A DNA stretch of 64,000 bases from contig PDHQ01000022.1 in NCBI GenBank assembly GCA_003339415.1, positions 186,001 to 250,000 of the forward strand, in the 5' to 3' direction. The stretch is from Ophiocordyceps camponoti-saundersi (nom. inval.). Its lineage: Eukaryota; Ascomycota; Sordariomycetes; Hypocreales; Ophiocordycipitaceae. Shown here piece by piece: positions 37,131-48,153 of this stretch (position 1 is the first letter of the stretch; each line of letters starts with the position of its first letter). Position numbers and translations under genes: made by a program. Below the pieces are notes generated by a model. That model was given only the letters and a program-made list of their open reading frames with translations, did no database searches and was not told the DNA's origin.

Positions 37131-38796
37131 ATGGCGAGCGCCGATGGCTCACATCCTTACACGTGCAACACGTGCCAGGTCGCCTACCGCAACATCGATC
37201 TGCAAAAGGGTCACATGAAGAGCGACTGGCAGTACGGCTCCCCGCCGCCCCTATATCCCTACCAGGCAGTCATGTATATTTACGATTTGCTGACGACGAC
37301 ACCCTAGTCGCTACAACCTCAAACGCCGCGTCGCGTCGCTGCCGCCCATCGCCTCTGGCGTCTTCACCGACAAGGTTCTACAGGCCCGTGCCGCCACCAC
37401 AGCCGAGGCCGACAAGGCCCTCTTCGAGCGCACCTGCGACGCTTGCGCCAAGACCTACTACAGCGAGAATGCGTATCGCAACCATCTTCTGAGCCACAAG
37501 CACAAGCAGAGCTTAGCCGCCCGCCGACTGACGGATGAGGAGACCGCTTCCGCCGCTAGCTCGACCTTTTCCCTCGGGGAGCCTACCGCCGTATTCCGGG
37601 CGGATCATGTTGGTAGCGACGCTGAGGACGAGTTCAACCAGGTCATCGAGAGTCTCCAGAGAACCAATGTGTCCCAGCAGCGGTCCTCTCCCGTTAAGCG
37701 ACCATCAAATCCGCAGTGCTTCGCCGCTGAGAAAGAAGAAGAAGACAATGGCACCTCGCCCGACGGCACTGCTACGGTGTCCGAGCCGTCGTGGACGCTC
37801 AAGTCGTGTCTCTTCTGCAACTACTCGTCGCCAACGGTGGCCCTCAATATCAGCCACATGGAACGCTTTCACGGCATGTTCATCCCGGAGAAGACGTACC
37901 TCGTCGACCTCGATGGCCTCATCCAGCACCTCCAGCACCAAGTCGGCCGCGACCACGAATGTTTGACGTGCGGCAAAATCAAGTCCACAGTCTTCGCCGT
38001 ACAGACTCACATGCGCGACAAGGGCCACTGCACCATACCCTTTTCTTCTGAGGAGGAGCAGCTCCGGATAGGAGTTTTTTACGATTTCCGCAGCACTTAT
38101 TCGGACGGCGATGCCTCCGACGGCGAGCCTGGCGGGGCGAAGCTGGGTTGCAAGCGCAGCACACAGGTTATCATCGGCTCTGACGGCCAAGAAATCGAAG
38201 ACGATCACGGCGACGGCTGGGAGACGGATAGCTCCGTCTCTTCACTCGACTCGGCCGACCTGACGGGCGTGCCGGCCGAGGGTCACTACCACCAGTTCGA
38301 GCGTCTCAGCAAGCACGCTCACCACTCTCACCACGACGCGAGCAGTCGGCACCAGGTTGATGGCTGGCACTCGCGAGCCCACCGTCACACTCACGCCGTT
38401 TTCCACGATGATTATGAGCTTCATCTGCCGTCGGGCCGGTCAGTGGGCCACCGGTCGCTCAACCGCTATTATCGGCAGAACGTCGACCGCTATCCCTGGC
38501 CCGAGGACGAGCCGCAGCCAGGGAGACCCACCAACGATGGCGATGCCGGCCCGGACGATCGGCCAGATAATGAAAGGCAGACCGCGGTGCGTGCCACCTT
38601 TGATCGCCGGCTGCTGCTCCCCCGCGGGGCCGTCGGCATGGCCGGCGTTTCTGACGACAAGAGGAGGTTTGTGCGCAAGGAAGAGCGGCGCGGACGGGAC
38701 GCGCAGAAGCAGCGCGACAGGAACAACCAGTGGGCGTACAACAAGCGAGCCAACAACCAGAAGACTTACTACTACCGTTATGACGGTGGTGGATAG
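37131..38796 (+). CDS. rei1: Rei1/Reh1-like (ZNF622) cytoplasmic 60S maturation factor (529 aa, 2 exons)
   Basis: Exons 37131-37231 and 37308-38796; the 76-nt intron turns KSDW into the family motif SDWHRYNLKRRVASLPP. Four C2H2-type zinc fingers are visible: YTCNTCQVAYRNIDLQKGHM, CDACAKTYYSENAYRNHLLS, CLFCNYSSPTVALNISHMERFH and CLTCGKIKSTVFAVQTHMRDKGH. The acidic linker and C-terminal RRFVRKEERRGRDAQKQRD basic segment, ending in tyrosines, are typical. Rei1-type proteins act in late cytoplasmic 60S maturation, helping recycle the Arx1 export factor and probing the peptide tunnel. It is unclear from sequence whether this is Rei1 or its paralogue Reh1. The ATG at 37131 gives the conserved N-terminus. 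Confidence 0.92.
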
Positions 38797-38810
38797 GTCT
38801 TTGCTAGCCA

Positions 38811-38895
38811 GCCTACCTACCTAGGTACTCACCTACCTACCTAGGTACTCACCTACCTACCTAGGTACTCACCTACCTACCTAGGTAGGTAGGTA
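38811..38895. repeat. 20-bp tandem repeat built from CCTACCTAGGTA units
   Basis: About four copies of ACCTACCTACCTAGGTACTC follow the Rei1-like stop codon by 15 bases and end in plain (AGGT)n. Each unit contains the perfect palindrome TACCTAGGTA, so the transcript 3' end could form hairpins. The same CCTA/TAGG vocabulary recurs at 3420-3443, 15820-15855, 37059 and 41098. Confidence 0.9.
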
Positions 38896-39053
38896 GGGAG
38901 GTAGTTCTACATCAGGCAATATACATGTCTTTCAGGTGCACATGGGTTTGCTCCCTTTGTCCGCGGATCATCTTGGTAGATTACTGGGTAGATTTCTCCA
39001 TTAGGCTCACGAGTGGCTATGGAGATGAGAGGCTACTGCGACGACGACGCACA

Positions 39054-40182
39054 TTACACCTCCTTACCTCTGGCCTGTCGAATCTGAGTTTCTACTTTGT
39101 CATTGAGAAAATAGAAGTTGCGCGCTTTTCGTCGAATAAAACTGGGTATCACGCTCAGCTGGTAGACCCAAACTGTGAACGTCAAGTGACCCTCCCAGAG
39201 GCAATCCGGCGTGCCGCCCAGTAGACCGCCCAGCCACGGCTGGCCCCTAAGAGCGACGCTGGCGATGGTATTCGCAAAGTCCTGGGCGGGTTGTTGTAAG
39301 TATCCTCGGTACGCTTTCATGTACTCGTCAAGGGCAGAACAGGCTGTGCTGTATAGCGATCCGGAAGGCACGATGAAGGTTGAGTGATCGACAAGCCCAG
39401 TCCGCACGCCCCCGGTTGCAATGAGCATGACGCGGACGTCGAAGGGCTTCAACTCGTCACGCAGCGTGTCCGTGTATGCGTTCAAGGCCGTCTTGGAAGA
39501 TGAGTATGCACTTAAGAGGATTGGCTTCGTGAAAGACATGACGGAGGACACGTTGGCGATGAGGCCGCGGGCGGGGATGAGCAGGTCCGCGAAGGCCTTG
39601 CACATGCGCATAACGCCGAACAAGTTGGTATCGTATTGGGCCTTGGCAGAGTCGATGTCCTCATCCAAGGCCATGACGAAACTTATGAAGCCACTGGTTT
39701 GGCCTTCACTATTAGCTGGGCTAACAAGGCCGGTGGTGTTGGCGAGGAAGAGATGAAACATGGGTTTGCCTCACGCGTTGTTGATCAGAACGTCAAGCTT
39801 GCCCTCGACAAGGGAACCGGCCTCCTCTCGGCACCGGGCGACGCTCTCCGAGTCCGTCACGTCCAGCTGTAGGGTGCTGAGGCCCATGTCTTTCAGCTCG
39901 GTGAGAACTTGGGGCCGGCGAGCGGTGGCGATGACATGACAGCCTGTTTTTTGTTCTCCGTCGTCAGAGGAAAGGGGGGGACAAGGAGAAGGATATTGAG
40001 GAGATGGACAAGGAGAAAGAGAAAGAAACGCACCGCGTCTATGAAATTCAATGGCCAGCGCGTGGCCGATGCCTCCGGGAGAGCATCTGTTCCGGGTGAG
40101 GTCAGCTTCTCAACAACACCGACTTCATACATGATCGGCTATTCCACTACCCTGTGATGAGAACAGTCTTTCTGCGCGCCAT
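39054..40182 (-). CDS. short-chain dehydrogenase/reductase, Ayr1-like (297 aa, 4 exons)
   Basis: Exons 40182-40151, 40086-40034, 39943-39775 and 39693-39054; introns are 64, 90 and 81 nt. Splicing builds all classical SDR motifs: cofactor site TGCSPGGIGHALA, DVTD, NNAG (from choosing the CAG acceptor at 39694), the catalytic Ser in ANVSSVMSF and YSSSK. The closest family I recognise is the NADPH-dependent 1-acyl-dihydroxyacetone-phosphate reductase group (Ayr1), which makes lysophosphatidate at the ER and lipid droplets. The hydrophobic segment near residues 250-275 fits membrane association. Substrate is inferred from family resemblance only. An in-frame ATG at 40461 without an intervening stop would add ~93 residues before MARRKTVLITG; that extension lacks family similarity and I reject it. 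Confidence 0.85.
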
Positions 40183-41279
40183 TTTTTTCCCCTTGCAAGT
40201 CTTGTTCTTCTTCTGCCAGAGAGGGAAACAGATGAGAGTCGAAGAAAGGGATATCCGTGCTGTGACTTTATATGCCTGGCCGTCATCACCCGTGTAGTAA
40301 TCACATCTGAAGAGATCGTGATCTATTAGTCGTGCATCGTCTAGACGCTGCAGCCACTTGACAGTGATGAAAGAGTGGTGTGTTGATGCAGGTTTCAGTT
40401 TCCCGCCGAACATACGTCCTCTCAGGCTCTCTCTGTCCACGTTCTGAATCGAGATTGGCATTCAGTATCTTTTCATTTACTACCTACTACGTGGGGAAGT
40501 AGGAAGTAGGTATATAAAAGAGAGAGAGAGAGACTGGTATCAAAGCCCTCATCATGATCGTCACAGCCTGCCTACCTACATACATGTTAAACCCATACGC
40601 GGTAGGCATACACACATGATGATATATCTGTACCTTACGGATACACTCACTTGCACTCACTTACACCGACCGCCACCTACCATTCCCGCATACTACCTAC
40701 CTGCCTACATCTCCAGTGCCTCACTGTCTGCTACGCACCTTCATATCACAATGTCACCTCGGTGTGGTCTCTTGCAGGAGCCGATACGAATACATAAAAT
40801 GAGATGACGAGAGCCAGTCTGTGCAGCCGCCACCCTGCAGCTTCACCTCAGCCAAAGCGTCCGCAGTCATACGCATCTCGTCAGACCGGCTTTGTGCAAA
40901 CCCGCCTACTCTCAGTCTCCTCCGATTCGCCTGACCGAAGAGCCGACATCTGTTGCCTAGATGGTGGCACAACAGTATCTTATTTCTACATACATACAAA
41001 CTTCGTGATTTGTGCCGGTACGTAAGGGATTGGGTAGAGAGACTCATCAAGACAGTACCTATCTACCGGTGTGGTCACCGCCACGGCTTTGAATCAGTAC
41101 ATAGGTAGGTAGGTGGGAATTTTCATCTTCACCGATCCAGTCTCCGGTCTCTGCTTTCCTTGCCCAGTGTAGAATGCCCCTCAGGAAGCCCATTGTGCAG
41201 ACATGGAGAGGAACGCCCTCAGCTGCTTGCCACTTCGTAAACTCGAATCTCTCCCCTCCCCGCCGTCTCCAAAGCCCGT
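40183..41279. other. intergenic region between SDR and eIF3c genes
   Basis: Contains the SDR promoter and the eIF3c 3' region. It is rich in CTAC/TACATA microsatellites (40475-40515, 40565-40620, 40675-40710, 41098-41115) and has a short (GA)n tract near 40519-40533. Open frames here are short and without protein signatures. Confidence 0.55.
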
Positions 41280-44008
41280 TCAGCCCCTAACAGCCGCTCC
41301 GAGGGCCCCGCCCGTGAATTGAGTGCCGCCGGCCTGTCTCTGCGGATTGCCCCCGGCTCGAGCTCCTCCGCGGCCGGGACGCTGGCCCGCCCGCGGCCCG
41401 CCACGTCCGCGGCCGCCCGGGCGGTCGAAGGCGTTCGATGTCCCTTGCGTCCGCTGTTCCAGCGTGCGTTCGTTGGTCTCGATGAGAGCGCTGGCCTTGT
41501 CCGAGAGGGTCAGGGCCAGAGATTGCAGTCGACTGAGCTCGACACCCTTGCGGAAAATGACCGTCGACGTCACCTGATCCAACGAAGCCGCCAGCTCCTC
41601 GTGGCTAATCATCTTGCTGACCACGGCCGAAACCTTGGTAGGCTCCAGCTCAAACATCCCGCCCAAGGTGTCGAGGGCCAGAGTGTCGTAAAAGGGTGCG
41701 TAGGTGAAGAGGTATGTGCGCAGACCCTCTTCCTGAATCTGCTTCGACAGCATCGTCTTGATCTCCTCACAGTTGGGCATTAGATCCCAGATCTTGATGC
41801 TGTGAATGAAGTTAATCGACTTCTTCCATTCGCCCGCCGCCAGCGCCTTGGACGCCTGCATCACGTGGTCGCGCGTGTTCTCGGGTGGCCCGGTGAAGAT
41901 TTGTCTCTCGTGGTACTCAAGCATGCGACGGTACGTCTTGCTTATAATGCGCTTCTTGACGTCGGGGGATGACCCCGTTTGTGCCAACAGGGGAATCTCC
42001 AGGAGCATGCTGCACGTCAGGTAAACGCACTCGAGCAGCTCCAAGTTGATGTGCATGTGGAAGGGCAACTGCCGTTGCTTCTCCAACCGCTCCTGTTCGG
42101 GAGACACTTGGTTGTATCGCTGCATCATGACGCCCTGAGCTAAAAGCTCTTTTTGTCGACCGCTGCCACAGATCTCCTGGAGCGTGTTTTGTGCGTCGTA
42201 AACGAGCCCTTTCCGGAAAGCGCAGAGTCCGACCTGCACAAGCGTTCGGTTGTACAGAATCTGACTCTGGACGTCAAAGTTAGGAATGGTCTCCTGAAGA
42301 TGCGACATGAGCATCATGTCACGGGCTTTGTAGTATTCCCCGTGTAGAGCAAGGAAATACACCTGGCTCATCATCGCACGGGCACGGATGATGCCGTCGC
42401 TGTTGCCGAAGAGGTAATTGCACAGCACAATAACCAAACTACCGGGCTCACGGGCCTGGGCTCGTGGCGTAATGACGGACTCGACCTTGTCACCAGCCGC
42501 CTTCCAGCAGTTCTCCTCGAACGTCATAACCACTTGCGCCGGCTGTGCGTGAGACAAAGATTAGCACACCAGAACACTTACAACCACTGGTCTTTGGGCT
42601 ACTCACCTTGAAATAGACATGCTCAAGTCGTCGCATGACGATTCGGTTAACGCTATCCTGCGGAACCTGCAGCGAGTTATCTTTGCGGAGATACTCATAG
42701 TACAACAGACCACGGAAAATGACGTTGTAGAGCGAACCCTCATCCTGCAGGCGCTCGATATATTCGGATGTGTGAGGATCGATGCTCTGCAGGGAGCGGA
42801 CAAGCTCATCGTCTAGTCTCTCGACGTAGGAGACAACGCTGCCAGCGACCTTGATGTACTTTTCGCCGGGCTGCAGAGTTGGGGGCTTTTCATCGTCATC
42901 CCATTCCTCAGCATTTTCTACCACCACGTAATCGTGATTCGTGTCGAGAATGTCAAGCAGCAACGACAGCTCCCTCTCGGCAGCTTTCCAGTGCTCCAGA
43001 GGCATGGTGTTGGATGTGCCAGAGCCAAGATCAAACCGGGCAGAGACCAGTGTGAGCAGAACTCGGATCTGCTGGTAGGGCGTGTTGGCGATCTCGTTCA
43101 ACTTCTCCATGATCTTGATCTGCTCTAGGCGGTCGGTGTTCTTCTTTCCACGAGACTCCATGATGGTCCGCAGGTGTTTGAAAATGCTTTCGGGTGTGTA
43201 TTGCAGAGTCCGGCCACCCTTGCCGACGGTAGCGAAACCTTCGTCGTCCAATTCCTCCTCAGCGGCCTCGGCATCAAACTTGGGCGTCTTCTTGGCTTTG
43301 ATGGCCGTAGCCGCAAGTTCCTCGTCCTCATCTTCCGACTCCATAAAGCCTTCTTTGTCCTCTCTGTAGGCGTCAATCTGAGATTGGTACTCTTTGTTGG
43401 TCTTCTTGATCTTTTGCTTCACGGCGTTAAGCGCCCTCGCTTGGGTGGCGTTCATCTTCTTTGGCGTCACCTTTTGCTTCGCGATGGCCTCGTTCATGAA
43501 GTCCTCCAGCTCTGCAATGATACGAATATATGGCTTGGGTGTCTTGCCGCCGGTTTGAAATTTGGCAACTTGTCGATTAAGCTTGTCGAATTCTGTAGCA
43601 GGCCGTTAGCCAAAATCAAGCAACGCCGTCAACGCCTCGTCCTCTCGACATACCAGCAGACATGAGCGTCCAATCGCCATTCTTCTGGCCATTCTCAATC
43701 TGCTTCACAGACGCTTCGAGCTCGTCCAAACGCTTGTCCTTTGCGCTCTTCACCTTGGCTCGAACCTCGACATCACTGTCCTCGCTCTCGGAGTCAAAGT
43801 CCTTCAAGAACTTGCTGGCACCTTGGCGACCACCGGCATCGTCATCGCTGGAGGAGTCGCTGTCGTTGTCCGAAGCGTCCTCGTCAGAATCGGAGTCAGA
43901 GTCGCCCTTTTCGGCCGCCTGGTCCTCCTCCTCCTCACCGGAGTAGAGCTCCTCCTCATCGCTGAGGGAGTCGCTAGAGCTGTCATCGCCGTGGAAGAAT
44001 TTAGACAT
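41280..44008 (-). CDS. nip1: translation initiation factor eIF3 subunit c (867 aa, 3 exons)
   Basis: Core subunit of eIF3, which holds the multifactor complex (eIF1, eIF5, eIF2-Met-tRNA) on the 40S ribosome. Exons: 44008-43654, 43592-42607 and 42542-41280; introns are 61 and 64 nt, rejoining [12 protein letters not shown] and [16 protein letters not shown]. The start [19 protein letters not shown] is the conserved acidic eIF1/eIF5-binding N-terminus. A basic, helical region is followed by the eIF3c core. A C-terminal PCI/winged-helix region contains [20 protein letters not shown] and [20 protein letters not shown]. The last ~50 residues are an RGG-rich tail ([18 protein letters not shown]). 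Length matches other fungal eIF3c. The ATG at 44008 is the only one giving the conserved N-terminus. Confidence 0.95.
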
Positions 44009-44410
44009 CTCGTAGGTATTGTTTTGTTCCCTTTTGGAGGCGTTGAGATGGATCCTGAAAGGCCAAGGTGACAGGCAACGGTGGTTACCAAGCTTGTGAG
44101 AAGTCCCAGAAATCAAATTTTTGGTGCGCGGAGGGGCATGCGACCTCGTATGAGCTAAGCAGCTGCTTCGCACTGTGCTCAGACCCCCTCATTCCTCGGA
44201 AGCAGCGGTCCTGCGGCTAACCTGCCCAATCTTCCATCACTGTGTCAATAGTGAATTTACACAGATATGACTTATATACCACATACATACTTCCACCGCG
44301 AAGCTTACCAACGAAGCTTACCAAGCAGTGTCTACGGATAGTGCTCAATAATTTGTACGAATTCGCGAATCATTCGCCGCTCGACATTTGCTGCTACATC
44401 TTCAACCGCC
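44009..44410. promoter_or_regulatory. divergent promoter region, eIF3c / Isa2-like gene
   Basis: A 402-bp interval. Near 44298-44323 a short direct repeat of CGAAGCTTACCA occurs twice in tandem. No other feature could be assigned. Confidence 0.5.
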
Positions 44411-45193
44411 ATGACGCCTTTACACTGCTTGCAAAGGACGACTATCGCCCGATCATTTGTTCAACTCGCTGCCCGCAGCCACCTAGTCGCCGCAGCCTCG
44501 TCAACCGCAGCCAGGTCATCCTGGTCCCTCGACTTCCTCGTTCCATGCGACGCCGTCCGTGCCCGTGGCCTGCAGACAACTTCTCGTCCGAGACCGAGGA
44601 TATTGCCGTTAGGATCATCGTCCACCGACATCGCATCTCCTCGTGCGCAGAATAGGGGCTTCGCTTCTTCTACTTCTCGCAACGCCACGAAATGTGTCTT
44701 ACATCCCAGGAAAGACGACGACGGCAATGACATGATGCTGGAGATTACCCCTCGAGCCGCTACAGTATGGCATTCCTACTTATAACTTCCCCGAGTCCAC
44801 GCTGACAGCTGTTGCTTCGTTCAGCGACTATCTCAGATCAAGAAAAAGGACGACAATCCGAATTTGGCTCTTCGTATACAGGTCGAGAGCGGTGGATGTC
44901 ACGGCTTCCAATATCTGATTAGCCTTGTCAATGTCCCGGGGAGGGATGCCCAGGACTGGTCATCTACTGTGCCAAAAGATGATTCCATCTTCCAATACTA
45001 CCCGGAGGCAGCTGATGCCATGGCAGGGCAAGACCAACCTATCGTGATACTCGATGAGCCATCGCTCGAGCTTCTCAAGGGCAGCAAGGTGGATTTCACC
45101 ATGGAGTTGATCGGGTCACAGTTCAAAATTGTGGACAACCCCTTTGCAACCAGTAGCTGCGGTTGCGGTACAAGTTTCGACATTAAATTATAG
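44411..45193 (+). CDS. isa2: mitochondrial iron-sulfur assembly protein, Isa2-like (240 aa, 2 exons)
   Basis: A-type Fe-S carrier of the HesB/IscA family, needed in the matrix for [4Fe-4S] maturation. Exons 44411-44764 and 44825-45193; the 60-nt intron is in phase 0 and joins EITPRAAT to RLSQIKKKDDNP, the start of the conserved fold. The three conserved cysteines are visible: Cys in SGGCHGFQY and the pair in SSCGCGTSFDI at the C-terminus. The first ~90 residues are rich in Arg, Ser and Ala with almost no acids, a long mitochondrial presequence. The spacing and LALRIQVESGGCHGF make Isa2 more likely than Isa1. Convergent with the L7 gene. Confidence 0.9.
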
Positions 45194-45470
45194 CGCGGCG
45201 ATTAACTCGTACTGGATTTATCTACAGTAGCAGGCTGAGGCTTGTGCATGGTGTGCGGACTGGTCACAACAGTCTCCTGTCCAATATCTAGATCATGGGA
45301 ATCCGGGGCAGTCCCTGTCAAGCAAAGTACCTGATAGATCAGGATTCTCGTGTAACTCGTTTTCTCTTTAAGGGACTCTGGTGTTGTGCAACTGCGTCTC
45401 AATTTCACCTTTTCTACCGTGATACCAACGCCAAGCAACCGTGCCACGAGATATATTCATCAATAGTTGC

Positions 45471-46946
45471 CTAGTTCATTTGGCGAATCAGACGATTGAT
45501 GGCCTCCTCGCGATTACCCAGGTCGCCGCCCTCGATGAAGTGCTTGAACTTGCGGGTGCGGAAGCCGCCTGTGGGATTGCTCAGCTTGAAGGGCCACAAG
45601 AAGTTGGAGACCTGCTTGAAGTTGGGTCCAACGGTATAGATCTCGTGAATCACATCCTCCATGCAAATGATGCCATGCTTGCCCAGGTTCTCCTCAATGA
45701 TGGCGTTGTCAGTCAGGGCAATACGCTGCTTATTCACCTTCCCGTAGCCACGCTTGTAAATGAGCTCTTTGATCGACTTGAGGTTAGGGTAACCATAGGC
45801 AACCCAGGGTTCGACGATCTTCAGCATCTCAGTCGTCGCCTTGGTCACTCTGATGAAGACGCCGTTATTGATCTGCAGAAGCCGAAGCAGTTGCAAGGTC
45901 TTGCGGGGCTTTGGCGGCATCTTGTTGATACTGAGTGGAAGTCAGTCGCGGCTGTGACGGAGAGTTTGCCAGGCCAATTGCTTCTTACCCCTTGATACGG
46001 ACGACGAAGATCAGCTTGGCCTCAGCGGGGATGTAGGCAGAGTCATCCTTCTTGGCAGCGCGGGTGAGGCGGATCTTCTCGCGCTCCGCGTCGCGATATT
46101 CCTTCACGTATTTCTCGGCGCGCTTGAAAATAACACCGCGCTTCTCCTTGTTGGCCTGACGATAAGGTTAGTGAGCCGTCATCAGAAGACAGTGCATCAA
46201 AACCAAGGTTGTCAAGCAAAATTCAGACCCGAAAGAAGGTATAAAGAATCAACAGCATTGACAGTCAAGTCTAGTCGAATTATGATGTGCATCATTGTGC
46301 CGGAGGGAATGAATACGGAGGGACACTACTCACGGCCTTTCTCTTCTTGATAGCGTCGGTACGCTCAGCGCGGGCTTTCTCCTGGCTCTTCCGCTTCTTG
46401 AGCAGAGTCTCGGGAACCAGAATCTGGTCGTTGGTCGGGACGGTTCTGCTCGGCAAGCGTGATCAGTACGGGTCCGACATACCGTAGTATGTCACAGAGC
46501 GCCGGTGCGAGAACTGCTGCTATAACGCGACATTCTCCGCATTGGCTGTCTCGAGATGGATTTCGTCAGTGAGCAAGCGCCCCGTGATCTAGGATATTAT
46601 CCGTAGTCAAGCAATGCTTCTTCGCTCATCTAACAACAACCCCGGACTAATGTCCAGGAGGGTTTTAGTTGAGAGACGGTGCATCGCGACATATTTCAGT
46701 CGCAGCGCCGCTGCGTCAACAATGAATTTGAGGGAGTCGAGTCAACTCGACATCCCCAACGCCCCAACCGTCGTCTCTCAGCCGCCTGGGAAACTAATCT
46801 GGGCGACAGAGGGACGCGTTCAGGAGAAATCGAGCAGGCAGAACGACTCGAAGAGTCAACTGCCCCAAGAGAGGACCACGACCGTATCTGCAGCTTCTTC
46901 GATACCAGTAGCACTTTCAGGAGGGGAAAACATACGTGGCACCCAT
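45471..46946 (-). CDS. rpl7: 60S ribosomal protein L7 (uL30), 249 aa, 4 exons
   Basis: Structural protein of the large ribosomal subunit. Exons: 46946-46936, 46445-46334, 46155-45989 and 45930-45471; introns are 490, 178 and 58 nt. Exons 2-4 give [59 protein letters not shown] and an ending at [12 protein letters not shown]. All are conserved L7 sequence; the core uL30 fold lies in the last 160 residues. The 11-nt first exon (ATG GGT GCC AC) is inferred: it has a canonical GTATGT donor, the right phase, and brings the total to exactly 250 codons, but transcript evidence is needed. Intron 2 appears to host a snoRNA. Divergent from S14. Confidence 0.88.
46219..46300 (-). ncRNA. probable box C/D snoRNA in L7 intron 2 (snR39/snR59/U51-like)
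   Basis: Within the 178-nt second intron of the L7 gene. A box C-like ATGATGC lies at 46295-46289 and a box D CTGA at 46226-46223. Immediately upstream of that box is the guide-like TCTTTCGGGT, complementary to the conserved 25S/28S rRNA segment GACCCGAAAGA. Counting five bases from box D points to the G of CCCG, which I believe corresponds to yeast G805, a neighbour of Am807. Yeast RPL7 introns host snR39 and snR59, which act at this site. The box C ends in C rather than A and the terminal stem is weak, so the exact ends are uncertain; an alternative downstream CTGA lies at 46185-46182. Confidence 0.6.
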
Positions 46947-47243
46947 GGTCGAGACGTCTGCTGTTGTTGGCGCGGGTTAGTGAAGGTTGTCGGGTTGACG
47001 AGTGTGGTGAAGCTGGATTTTTTTGGACAATCTTTTGCATACAGCTCCACTTGTCTTGCGGCGTATCTGATTTGGCCGAGGGGTGGTAGGGTAGGGTTCG
47101 CGCCCACAGCCCGCCTGCCTCGTGATAAGCCCATCTGCCGCCGCACACCGCTTAGACCCACCCACCTCGGTTTATGACTGCAAGCCACGATAATTTTCTC
47201 CGTCCACCAGCTCGCTCAGACACGCAAAGACGAAGAAAAGAAA
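46947..47243. promoter_or_regulatory. shared divergent promoter of L7 and S14 ribosomal protein genes
   Basis: Only 297 bp separate the two start codons. At 47087-47098 there is TAGGGTAGGGTT, a double telobox-like motif (AACCCTA on the minus strand). Telobox motifs bound by Tbf1/Rap1-type factors occur in ribosomal-protein promoters of many fungi. A C/T-rich segment precedes S14. Co-regulation of the pair through this element is inferred. Confidence 0.6.
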
Positions 47244-47890
<647 letters not shown>

Positions 47891-48153
47891 GCAGTTGGCC
47901 GTGGTGTGGCTTGGGCTCAGAGGAGCTACAGTCTAGTTTAATTGTGGTGTGTTGAACAACGAGGGGAACGGCTGCAACGCCTGGTCCCCATTCCATGATC
48001 TCCGTGGTGATTCTGGTCGATGATCCGTGATCTGACAATTCCGGTGACACGTTGACAAAACCTCGGCAGTGTTCGAGGACTTGTTTTCTCATGAAATCTA
48101 GAGCGTAGCAAAATGACCACGACGTGAATTCTTCAGCAAACTATCCTCTCTCC

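Noticed and set aside
40183..40461. N-terminal extension of the SDR starting at 40461
   Set aside because: In frame and open, but it lacks family similarity; the cofactor motif normally begins within ten residues of the start, as it does from 40182.
46614..47177. Plus-strand open frames over L7 intron 1 and the shared promoter
   Set aside because: No protein signature, and they overlap the inferred L7 first exon and promoter.
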